From Kwoniella bestiolae CBS 10118 (Eukaryota; Basidiomycota; Tremellomycetes; Tremellales; Cryptococcaceae), in assembly GCF_000512585.2 (NCBI RefSeq), contig NC_089244.1:1178001-1242000 (forward strand): a stretch of DNA of 64,000 nt, given 5' to 3'. The notes below the pieces were generated by a model. That model did not search any database. It was given only the letters and a program-made list of their open reading frames with translations, and had not been told where the DNA came from. Shown here piece after piece: positions 1 to 9,956 of this stretch. Numbering within the stretch: position 1 is the stretch's first letter; each line of letters begins with the position of its first letter. Both the position numbers and the translations under genes were made by a program.

Positions 1-559
1 GCAGGGGTTGAGGGTGAGTCACGAGGAGTTCCGTATATCGAAATCATATCCAACCAACGTCTTGTCGAAACTGGCTTCTTGCTCGGATACATTCAACATC
101 GACTTTTTGATATCGACGATCATTCGGGATACTTCATGTTGTTATTGCACTAAACCAAGTATGAGAGTCATTATAGCTAACCCTATTCAACAGCCCCACA
201 AAGACTCTTCGTCCCTCTTCCATACCCACCTCCCACCACCTTACCCATCCTCCTCTTCCTCTTCGCCCAACATGGTCAACCTCAATACCAAACTATCCGA
301 CCTAAACCCCACCTACTGGCCAGTCAACATCCAAATTACATTCACAGGCCTACTCCGGAACCTCCAGTATCCCATGGAATCCACCCTGGTGGAAACGCTA
401 CAGTCGAAATACCGACGACAGAGGGACAGGGCAGAGCAGACAAAAGTGTACGAGGGGACAGTTAAGATGGGTCAGACTAGTCAGGGAAGTGTAAGTACCA
501 TTGCGGGTGGGAGGTTCAGGTTCGGGATTGATAGTGAGGGGTTGTTGGTGCAGATTTGA
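1..559 (+). CDS. 3' part of an unrecognised gene (5' end outside window)
   Basis: The 3' end of a plus-strand gene stops at TGA 557-559. The last exon begins after a convincing acceptor (branch-like GCTAAC followed by CAACAG ending at 193). It encodes a Ser/Pro-rich stretch, then a more ordinary globular sequence ending in GIDSEGLLVQI. Upstream, frame 1 from base 1 reads as plausible protein (motifs VPYIEIISNQRLVETG and GYIQHRLFDIDD) until a TAA at 160-162, so a donor probably lies just before that stop, for example GTTGTT near 140. An alternative frame is open right through from base 8, and I cannot decide between them. I do not recognise the family. Confidence is mainly that this is coding and ends at 559. 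Confidence 0.45.
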   Translation, partial: QGLRVSHEEFRISKSYPTNVLSKLASCSDTFNIDFLISTIIRDTSCCYCTKPSMRVIIANPIQQPHKDSSSLFHTHLPPPYPSSSSSSPNMVNLNTKLSDLNPTYWPVNIQITFTGLLRNLQYPMESTLVETLQSKYRRQRDRAEQTKVYEGTVKMGQTSQGSVSTIAGGRFRFGIDSEGLLVQI

Positions 560-698
560 GCGGGGTCTGTATCGTTAAGTATATCTAATCTCAACTATTT
601 CAATGTGATCATCATTGTATGTAGTATTCAATGTTGTACTATAATTATGAAGTTTGCACATGTATCATCACATCCATCAAGTAAAACTATATGTATGA

Positions 699-2434
699 CT
701 ACTTTGCACCAACCTCCTCAACAGCCTTCTTGACAGCCTCGACAGCCTTACCATGAATCTCCTTACCGGCAGCTACGATCCCCTCGTTATTCTTCAGTGT
801 CCTGCCCACCCCGAAATCAAGGGGTTGACCATGCATGTCTGTACAGATACCTCCTGATTCGTGGATCAACAGGGAGCCAGACGCATGATCCCATATTTTC
901 TCGTTGTACTCTTTTCCACCAGCGTACTTGGTAGGAATTCGAAGGCTAAATAGGTAATGAGTGAATATCAGTATGTACGTTTCCTCGGTATCGAACAACC
1001 CTTCAATCCCTCAAATTGGGGAAATATTGGAGTAGCAAGACGAGACGACTCACTAGACACCGCCCTCACCTCTACCCAAACAAGCATATTTAGCCTGACT
1101 ATCCATCCTCAAACTTGGTCTCTTCACTTCCAGCAACTCCCCAATTCTAGCTTGGATGGAATGTGCCGAATGTCCAGATTCGACTGACTCGAGGAATGTC
1201 AAAGGGTTGGAAGATGGTGGAGAGGGGGGGAGGGAGAGCTTGGTATAGTCTGGTGAGGTGAGTGGGCGCTATTGTGAGATCAAGTAAGTACAAACCCTCA
1301 GTCTCCCGTTTTCGAAGATACCCACAGAATAACTTCCCTCCCCTCTTACAGCAACCATCAATACACCTTTACCATTAGGTATGATCTCTTCGCCGATCTT
1401 AGCTGGCTCAGGACCGAGGTTGGGACATCCAATCACACCTAGCTCCACTTGACCATCTACGATGAGGGCGAGACAGACCGCGAATTGCTGGTGGCGGATG
1501 AATCCTGATGTGCCGTCGACTAGGTAGCGGTATCATGTAATTAGTGTTCGCTATAACCCGACCATATCAGGATGAATGAGGGAATTCGATACTTGCCTGG
1601 ATCCTGATAGATCGGAACAGACCACGTCAGTTGGATAGTCGCTTTAGTTTCAACATGTTCCCGCCAACTCACGATAGTCCAGAATCGTCCTTTACTACCT
1701 CCTTCAGCTGAACCAGCGTCAATCGCATTAAGGACTCTGCAAAGGGTCGAAAAGTCAGCATCGTGGTTCAAGAACTTGTTCCGATTCTGTTTCCATTTTC
1801 CGCTCAGCTCGTCCAGCTGGAATGTTGTTACGCAGAACAAGATCTGACGGCAAGCTTTGACCTGTTCTGCTGCTTCCGTTGCTGCTTCGATATTGTAGCA
1901 CTTACTCCTCCTCACTGAACTTCTTATCTTTCCCCCATCCTTCCTCCCTCTCAAACCCCTCACTAACAAGCTTGACCACCTTCTCTCTCAGTCCATCGTT
2001 CACTCGAAGTTCCGAGGTATCTTCTTCACCTATGATGGGGTCTTCTGGGAAAAATGATTGGAGATGAAGGGAGATCAGAGACTGGGCCGAGAGATCTGCG
2101 ACTATTATGGAATGGTGTGAGAGACCACAATCAGTATCGGAGGACACGCCACTAGAGCTGCACTGAGTTGTACTTGCACGGGAGTGAAAGTGAGCATACC
2201 TGTCACAGGTGATTTGTCTTTCTTGATCAATGTATCCTGATTCACCAGGGTATCTTGAACGTTCTTCGTCCTACAGTCATATTCGAGTGGTTAGCCAGAT
2301 AAACCTTCTGAGTGACACTGACCCAAATAGAGTGAGTAGGCTCGCACTCACAAGTAACAAGCCCTCAATACCGACAAGATGGCTACCTCAGTTTCGGTCT
2401 GAAGTCTGGTATAAGGTAAGGGTGAGGTCGACAT
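699..2434 (-). CDS. MET22: 3'(2'),5'-bisphosphate nucleotidase (Met22/Hal2 type)
   Basis: Hydrolyses 3'-phosphoadenosine 5'-phosphate to AMP, protecting sulfate assimilation and RNA processing; it is a Mg-dependent, Li/Na-sensitive phosphatase of the inositol monophosphatase fold. Visible signatures in order: KSPVTVADLSAQ, PIIGEEDTSELR (metal-binding Glu/Asp), GGSKGRFWTI-DPVDGT-SGF, and C-terminal EKIWDHASGSLLIHE with GGICTD. Exons read by eye: 2434-2352, 2270-2200, 2101-1906, 1736-1673, a 7-nt micro-exon 1597-1603, 1519-1296, about 1268-1054 and 945-699. The micro-exon is followed by a GC-AG intron. The junction near 1269-1295 is uncertain: a 27-nt intron, or an alternative longer one from a donor near 1339. 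Start ATG 2434 gives the usual N-terminus; in-frame ATGs at 2530 and 2599 would add a basic leader. It is divergent from NAS2. Confidence 0.92.
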
Positions 2435-2868
2435 TGCGCGGGTGATCCTAATGGGTTGAGATGAGATTCGAGTGAGCCTTGGGAGTGGGTTGGTTCTGGC
2501 CTTTTTGATCGTTCTCAGCACTATTGACATGTAAGAGCGGTGAAGATGTATATGAAATATGGCTAATATACGAGTGACTTTTTGGATCCTCTTCCTCACA
2601 CTCGCTCATACTTTTATCTGGAATTCTGACGCTGAATCCGGCACGTCACCATATTTTATTCCCGATAATCAGATCCAAGACCACGTGGGAAAACTCACTG
2701 ATAGCGTGCCTGAATTGTCATTATCCAACATTCAACGCTGACGAGGAGACCGAACAACACTTCTTCGCTCGTTATCATCGCTACCAGCTCTTCATATATC
2801 CATTAAATTCATCTGACTGATCCTACCCCTAACAAGACCAGCAAAGCTTCCCAAAAGACTACATAAAA
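2435..2868. promoter_or_regulatory. Divergent intergenic region MET22/NAS2
   Basis: About 430 bp between the proposed MET22 start (minus) and the NAS2 start (plus), so presumably a shared bidirectional promoter. The MET22-proximal part stays open in the MET22 frame up to 2599, so some of it may be translated leader. A short plus-strand ORF at 2559-2741 shows no family signature. I see no clear TATA box. Confidence 0.4.
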
Positions 2869-3957
2869 ATGCAAGAACTGGTTTGGCCACCTCCCACCCC
2901 CTCATCCTCATCATCCTCGCAACCACCCAACACTTCCCTCCCGTTTCCCCATCCCGAAGCTTACGAGGGTGAACCAAGGGAATATGCCAGAGCCCTGATG
3001 CAGAGGAAAGACGATATAGAGAAGGAGATTGTGCGTGCATTGCTCTGAGTAAAGCTACATGATCTCGTGCCAAAAGAAGAGTATAGCTGATATTTATCTT
3101 GGTGTAGGAAGCTTTGAAAGATGTTTTGAATTCTGTTAGTTGCTATGCTTGCGGAGTCGGCTCTGAACGATGCAGCTAATCATTCCTATTCTGTAGCACG
3201 GCGTAACGCAACAAACTCAGCTGGTGGATAATGAGGGCTATCCAAGGGGTGATATAGACATTGTGCGTATTTTCCCATCTCCAGCATACATATCTACCAA
3301 ATGTGAAGATCGTCGAGATGACATTTACCATATACGTTGATTACAGTACGCAATCCGCCACGCGCGATCATCTCTCGTCAGACTGCAGAACGACCGTCAA
3401 ACCGTATCGGATCTCTTAGCGACCGCTTTGCAGGATGCCTTCTCAAGACCTAGCCAAACCCAAGATCTACCTAATGGTACTCCCCATCCAGCATCAAGCT
3501 CACAGAGTACCACAACTCAGCTCAATGGCAATGCACCTGAAGGGGAATGGCCAGAGAAACCAATAGCTAGGGTTAATACAGTCGCACCGCAGAGTCCAGC
3601 TTCACAGGCTGTACGTGAATCCTCTTTACCATCCAACGATACAGGTACTAACGGGATTGATCTTTATAGGGACTACAACCCAACGACCTGATATATGATT
3701 TCGCAGGAGTGACCCATCTCAGTCCGGGTGGTATACAGGCGATAGGGTCGGTGGTGTCCAGATCGGAGGGGGTGAGTCTGTGCTCCTTCAGCTGGTCGTT
3801 GCATGTGGAGGACTTGTTAGCTGATAAGAAACACATGTCATAGGTCTCGTTAAAACTCTTAGTCCTCCGGGGAGAGCAGCGGATCACATTGCACCTTACG
3901 CCGAGGAATGGATGGGGTGGAAGAGGATCGCTGGGATGTCATATCTTGCCTGTATGA
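2869..3957 (+). CDS. NAS2: 26S proteasome assembly chaperone Nas2/PSMD9 (PDZ protein)
   Basis: Nas2/p27 chaperones assembly of the proteasome base by binding Rpt5. Six exons with consistent phases: 2869-3030, 3108-3134, 3197-3262, 3347-3610, 3670-3771 and 3844-3957. The N-terminal half has the family pattern (YPRGDIDIYAIRHARSSL, then a helical LQNDRQTVSDLL). After a low-complexity Ser/Thr/Pro linker comes the PDZ-like domain: FARVNTVAPQSPA-type start (here IARVNTVAPQSPASQA), GLQPNDLIYDFAGV, and the ending LTPRNGWGGRGSLGCHI that matches the conserved Nas2 C-terminus. The ATG follows an A-rich context. Length, roughly 240 residues, fits the family. It is divergently transcribed from MET22 and convergent with the MICOS gene. 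Confidence 0.9.
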
Positions 3958-4263
3958 GTTGCGCTAGTATCTCAACATGGTTGGACCTTTTAGTGTTCCA
4001 TCATGACGAGAGGTTAGGTCTAGGAGGATTGGCAGAAGACTTCCGCCAGTCACCATCTGTACTATTGTCTGAGTAATCATGTATATAATCCAAATATGCA
4101 TTCTAGGTCAAATTACCATGTATGACCGAATTTTGTCCATCTATTACACAACTCTTTCGCCCTCAACTGCGAACAAGCAAATGAGCCGGCCCTTCCTCTT
4201 CACCTATCTCACCGTTTCATGGATAATCCTTCTCGCCTCTGAATTCACGCTGTGCCTCCGCAT
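3958..4263. other. Convergent 3' intergenic region
   Basis: About 300 bp between the stop codons of NAS2 (+) and the MICOS gene (-). It is AT-rich with no recognisable gene and presumably holds both 3' UTRs. Confidence 0.4.
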
Positions 4264-5295
4264 CTATACCAACTTCTTCTCCCCCTCCTTCTCAACAGGA
4301 ACAACAACCTCCGCAACAGGTTTCTGCTCCACAACATATCCGACCGTCTCGTACTCCCTTTTATTTTCTTTCAATTGCTCCAACTGCTTTTGCACGGCAT
4401 TATGACTAATCACATTAGAGATCTGCAATCCCGATTTATTTTCTAATGTGTTTAGAGACTTTTCGCTCCATTCCTTAATATCTTCCGTAGCGTCCCTGAA
4501 CCTGTTCAACGTCATCTGCGTATGGGCTATCCCGGTATTGACGAATCGATCGTGACGAGCAGCGAACTCGGGAAAGTTTCGATCTTCAATGTCGGAGAGG
4601 TATTTTCGGATATTATGGGAAGTCTTGGGGAGGAAGTAGGGGGCGGCAGCTAGGGTAAATAGAGGTGGGGCGAGGAATCGGACAGGGAGGGAACGGGTTC
4701 GTGTGAGGACGCTACCGGATAGACCGGAGATGAGGACGTAGATTAGACCGGGGTTTAGGGATTCGTCGGCGGGTAGGATGGATTTGACTTCTTCTGCAAA
4801 GGGGGGAAGTCAGATGTCAGTTGTTGTACGGGGATTGATCACATCGAGACTGCTGTGAATGCCATCTCGTAGCACATCATACATTCGCTGCTTCAGAGAT
4901 AACTTGCCCTATCTCATCACGATGATAGGCCACAGCCGAACCATCACTCACTCTCTACTCTCCTTTCAAATCCTATCCAACTCCCTACACCACTCTGCAA
5001 ATACCCTCTAACATCCGTCAAAACCCCGGTGACTGCCTCTCTACTTTGAGTAATGTACGGTACGAGGGGATTTGGCTTTTCGATGAGGGTGATAGTAGGT
5101 GTGGATTCGGGTGTAGGGTAGATAGGGAGCTACACACGAATTGCTTGATATCAGCTCGAGTTCACATATCGTCTATATCCCAAAGGTTTGACTAAGAGAG
5201 TACTGCTGATTGCTTCAGAGAAGTACACCCACCTTGTCGCCCGAGATGCTCCTGCCTGGTCGGACGGATGATCCTTCTGCTGCTACGGCTGCCAT
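4264..5295 (-). CDS. MICOS complex subunit, MIC26/MIC27 (apolipoprotein O-like) family
   Basis: Likely a cristae-junction organiser of the mitochondrial inner membrane. Three exons: 5295-5233, 5130-4952 and 4793-4264, with clean GTGGGT and GTGAGT donors and phases that agree. Family features: a short stretch PIYPTPESTPTITLIEKP, then SWIGFERRVESE, then 'ILPADESLNPGLIYVLISGL' followed by a hydrophobic membrane region (SGSVLTR, then RFLAPPLFTLAAAPYFLP), and a charged C-terminal helix around DRFRDATEDIKEW. The pattern 'LIPADE-LNPG-YV-I-GL-GS---R-R----R--APP' is typical of the APOO/MIC26-MIC27 domain. The N-terminus is Ala/Gly-rich with Arg residues. I cannot tell MIC26 from MIC27 by eye. Confidence 0.75.
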
Positions 5296-6128
5296 TCTGA
5301 GGGGTTTTGTTTGTATTTTATCTGCTCGATTCGATAAGAGGATAGATAGCACATTTCAAGGGATTCTTGAACCGTCAGTCATTGCTCGTTCGCTCATTCT
5401 CATTCTCATTCTCACTGTGATGCTTGATCCGACCCTCACCGGAACCACAACCACGTTATTACACCATCCCCCACGGAGATATGACAGTGTGGCATTTCAG
5501 CTCACTTCGCCACGTGCATCCCGCATTTCACAGGACGTCAGGTCAGGGTTCCCCTTCGAGCCTAAACACATTTTCATTTTCAATTCCAGCTTGCAGCTAA
5601 GAATAGAGAATAGAGACGCGTTGAGCCAATGCACGGGTGTGGTTATGGACGTGCGGGTAAGGTACACTGATGAAGGATGCATAATATGTGTACGGTCAAG
5701 TGAAGTGATTGATGTTGATGTTGATGTTGATGTCTGTGCAACTAGTAGTGTACTATATATACTTTCAAGTGGTCTACCATCAATCGATCACCATCACCAT
5801 CAATAACAAACATCCTTTGGGTCCTTTGGGGTGACAAACCGTAACCTTTTGGATCCGTCTCCCAGGTATCGGAATCACTTGTCTCATTCGGGACAACGCA
5901 TGAAGATCATCTGTCTCCTTTCAGACTACCCTCACATATCATCAACAACAGGCAGAAGAATACAATACATATATTCTACATTAGATAAACGCCAAGTAGG
6001 AACCCTCGCTCAGCATCCTCATCCTCATTCTCGGCGCGTTAACTTTATTTACCCAATCCAATATCCAATTCGCGCTTCCCTTCCCAATCAATCAATCCCG
6101 CAATCACATCACATCTACCGACCTATAG
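5296..6128. promoter_or_regulatory. Divergent intergenic region with short GATGTT repeat
   Basis: About 830 bp separating the MICOS gene (-) from the GT61 gene (+). It contains a TTGATG/GATGTT hexamer repeat around 5711-5733, CATTCT repeats near 5396-5420 and CATCAC near 5790-5800. Long ORFs here have no family signature and overlap the divergent promoters, so I do not call a gene. Confidence 0.35.
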
Positions 6129-9057
6129 ATGTCCCAATCCACCCGCTCACCACGACTCGGCGCACCCTCAAACGGACCAACCTCCCCCAAACTCTCAGGC
6201 CGCAGACTATCTTCCTCCAACCTAATCACCCCCTCCCCTTCTGCATCTCGTTCACCCTCCCCTTCGAGAAGACAATCGGCCTTCGACCTTGGTCTGCCGG
6301 TAACGTCGAACACGCAAAATACCAACGAATTAGGCCGGGGGATTACGTTGCTCAAGAATTCTATAAGGATGTCCACGAAGAGAGGGAATAGATATGTACT
6401 AGGGGCGGCGGTGGTGTTGTCTGTATTTGCGTTCTGGCATATCGCCAGCAGTGGTCATGGTAGTGGAGCGGGTACGAGCTCACAAGGGGGAGGGCAGTGG
6501 AATGGGATGGGGTTGTGGCCTTCGACGGCCCAGTGGGGGTCTAGTGCGATGGTGGGTTTTGTTGATTTGTTGATTTGTTGTTGTGCAGGCAGAGGAAGAG
6601 GTCTATGCGTGGGAAGGGCAGCGTATGGAGGGTAGTGCCCGATGGGTGACAGAGTGAAAGACATGATCTCTCCAAAAGGGAGAGTACCAGTATGAGGGAT
6701 AAAAGAGGCATTGGCTGGTTGATGTCAGGACCAAAAAGATGTATTAGCTGATCAAATCTGTATAACTTCTGTGAATGTAGCACTCCGGGAACGTAGATTC
6801 GAGCTCATTCGTCAATCTAGATTCTGGCAATATACCAGAAACAGAGTTCGTAAAAGGAGTAGCAGGTTTTAGTGAGTGGTCTCATCACCCCCGATCATAT
6901 CTTACGAATGAGCACGGCATTCCAGAGTCATATATTGTACATACTGATCTTCTCCACCACAATCACAGGCTACTTCAAAAATCTCTACCTAGCCAACGGC
7001 ACCTTCCTAGCTATCACCTCCGACCCATCACACATACCCGAAGTATCACACATAATGTCCGCGCACCCAACGGACGATAACAAGTATCCGCCTGCTGGGT
7101 TGGATCGATGGAGGGTGCTGGAAGTGGGGAAGGACGATTTGTCGGCTTTGGGTGGGGTAGCTGTGAGGAAGGACGGTGTTTCGGTGAGTGGAGTATTCTG
7201 GTGTAAGGTTGGAAGACGCGAAGATGGGCGAGCCATGGAACAGTCAGAGGAAGCGAACAAGCCAGAAAAGGATGGACAGTAGTCGGAATGCGACATAGGC
7301 TGTATCTGATATCCAATGAAGGGCTATCATCTTGTCTTTCCAGGGGAATTGTGAATGAGGTAGGAGGGGCTGATCTTTCTAACTCGACAATTAGATGTTC
7401 TTCAACGATGAGAAAGGATTGAAGTCGGTTTCTTTCCTGAAGCACTACTTCCACTGTGAGTGATATCTCTTAGACGTTCCGTTTGATACAGATGAGATGG
7501 CTAAGCAACCGTGAAATTGTAGTTATCGGAGAAGTATTCTTGGGCGCTTGGAGGGTATTAACCACTGCTGGAGAGATGGAGTTGCCTAGGAGGTTGATGT
7601 ACAGGACCACCCCGGATGATTGGGTGAGCCGTCCTGCTTGACCGTCATTCCTCAAGTGATAACGAATCGTTGATCATACTTTCGTTTCCTTCTGGCTGTA
7701 GCGAGATAGAGCTGGTACGTGATTCGAACGCGGTGGAATGGACGATGTTCATCGAGCTGACTCCTTTGCAGCCCTCACACCATGGTTCCAGCAGTCTGTC
7801 ATGCCCAATACCGCTATTGAGGAATCACCCATATGGGAGGACAGAGCCAAATCAGGAATGACCTTTATCTTCGATAAGATCGCTATAACTGATGTGAGTG
7901 GAGTATCTCATCCGGATAATCACTCAGGTCAATATGGACACACGCTAACCTACCTTCAAATGCAATTCTTCCCAATCTTCCAATCCCTTATAACCTAATA
8001 TCCACTCCCACTTTGCTATACTACTCCACACACACAGAGATGGGCCGCCCACCAAAAAGGAATCGACCCCTGGCGATTCAACAAGATGACCGCCGATCTG
8101 CTATACCTCGACTCCCCCTTCAACTGGATGGACCCACTCCGACTCTCGATGAAGCGCCTCGTACAGACCAAGGGGACATGCTCAGTATATCGAAAGAAGA
8201 AGGATGTCCCGATCGTGCTGTACATTAATCGACAGTTGACGGGTCGGAGGTTAATAGCGGAGGATGCGGATGTGCTGGAACAGGAGATGGAGAATCTTGA
8301 TAGGGAGGGGGTGATTGAGTGGATTAATGCGCAGATGGAGACGCTAAGTCGGGTTGATCAGGTCAGTATGATCTCTCTTTGCCTGGATTTCGCTCGACGA
8401 TAGATGGCGATGCTGATTTGAATCGTGGTCTTGTAGTTCTGCCTGGCACTGAAAGCTGATGTAAGTGAAGCACCACCTTGTATTTCGTCTTGGTACTGGC
8501 TGACTGACTGACACGTCACGATTTTCTTTTGCAGGTTATCATGGGTGTACATGGGAATGGGCTGTCTCACGCACTATGGATGAAACCTGGAAGTGCGGTG
8601 TTGGAGGTGAGTGCACAATTGCACTGTCGGAGATTTGTCAAGATGGGCTGCTGATGGTTCATGGATCGTACCTAGTTCATGTTCCCAGGAGGATTCGCAA
8701 GGGTGAGTATCTCATTTCCTCTTCCCGGGTCCCAATCTTGTCGTAATTGACCCAGCTAATCCTCATTGTATACATAGGACTACGCAACAGTAGCTGAACT
8801 AATGCGACACGACTACTACGCGATCCACAACGACACGGTATTCACCAAAGATAAATGGTTGAAACCTGACGGATGGGGTGTGGGCGCCATACAGGGTTTC
8901 CACAGTACTTGGATTCCTGTGAGTTGGGGTCAACCCTCTGTGATATCGTATGGTATGCTGATATACGTTTACGTCTCACGTCCAGCTCGATGGGAAATGG
9001 ATAGCGGGGTTGATAAGGAAGATAGCGCAGGATAAGAAAGGGATGGTCGAGCCTTAG
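6129..9057 (+). CDS. GT61-type glycosyltransferase, type II membrane protein
   Basis: The predicted product has a Ser/Pro-rich cytosolic N-terminus, one membrane anchor (residues about 87-105, YVLGAAVVLSVFAFWHIAS), then a luminal catalytic region. Recognised stretches: YFKNLYLANGTFLAITSD, SFLKHYFHF, ERP-like MELPRRLMYRTTPDDW, RQLTGRRLIAEDADVL, and the strongly conserved VIMGVHGNGLSHALWMKPGSAVLE and DYATVAELMRHDYYAIHND region. The HGNGLSH block is the hallmark of GT61/DUF563 enzymes (xylosyl- or GlcNAc-transferases of the secretory pathway). Splicing is extreme: at least 13 exons, including a 13-nt micro-exon at 7702-7714 whose phase restores the frame (WRDRAALTPW). The exons between 6590 and 6870 are the least certain. 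The donor sugar cannot be told from sequence; glycoprotein or capsule/wall glycan synthesis is an inference. Confidence 0.82.
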
Positions 9058-9956
9058 TCTTAGCTTGGGGTGATCTGGGACCAGGAGAAGTTGGATCGAG
9101 TTATGAAATCTCTAAGGTGGAGATTGAAAGGATAGGATAGACAGAGGAGTATGCCACATCGTCATTTGGGTCTTTCATTTTCATCTTCACTTCTATACTA
9201 TATATATCTTATACCGATAGATGATATCTACAAATGCACACAAGTAATTGATACAATCCACGAGGGTCTTCCTGTCCTGCTCATTAGCTATGTCCAGAAA
9301 GGCGTTATTGTGATGTTATCGCCTCTCTCAGTAGTGCTGATCATGATTAACCCATCGTTTCCTCTGATCCCACTGTCCACGGAAAGTCAAAGGGTATGGA
9401 CAAGTATGATCACTACCGTCGCAATATAATAATTATCCAAACTCGAACGCTGGCAATTCACCACAACAGATCATTTCAATATTTTGCATCACCTTCTCTA
9501 CTACTTCACTCAAGTATTCTCGTATATTATACTTCTTCCTTCTTTACTTGTTGCTAATCAAAGAGGCAATAATCGTATATAATGCCATCGAACCAAAGAA
9601 AAAAAAGCCATCGAACCAAAGAAAAAAAAGACACCCAAATCCCAAAAATTTTAATCATGTATGTAAAAATCGAATGGTTGGGTATCGATGAAGAAAACCT
9701 ATTGATACATGTTGAAAATGGGGTATTCTGAAAAGGAAAAACAAAAAAAGGAAAATCGTCCGTGTATGTGATTTTATAAATGCGTGTATATTTGTGTTTT
9801 GATCGAACCGAAAAATGAATTGTAAGGTGTCGTGAATCGTTCGTTAGATTTCGTCAAAGGAAAGGTTTGTTGATTTTGTTTCTTCTGCTTCCACTCCCAT
9901 GCGTTACCCATGTTCCGATGAGAGTCCGAACGTGAAAGATCTCATTCATAGTCGCT
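9058..9956. other. Convergent intergenic region
   Basis: About 900 bp between GT61 (+) and the ARID-like gene (-), both ending here. It is AT-rich with several A-tracts, and holds the 23-bp tandem duplication listed separately. No coding signature seen. Confidence 0.4.
9584..9629. repeat. Perfect 23-bp tandem duplication
   Basis: Two adjacent identical copies (9584-9606 and 9607-9629) of a 23-bp unit starting GCCATCGAACCAAAG and ending in eight A residues. It lies in the 3' flank of the GT61 gene. Confidence 0.9.

Noticed and set aside
2559..2741. 60-codon ORF with a hydrophobic start
   Set aside because: It sits in the divergent MET22/NAS2 promoter. The hydrophobic start looks signal-like, but there is no splice context and no homology that I can see.
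5210..5806. 198-codon plus-strand ORF
   Set aside because: It overlaps exon 1 of the MICOS gene in antisense and then runs through repetitive promoter DNA; composition (GATGTT repeats giving DVDVDV) is not protein-like.
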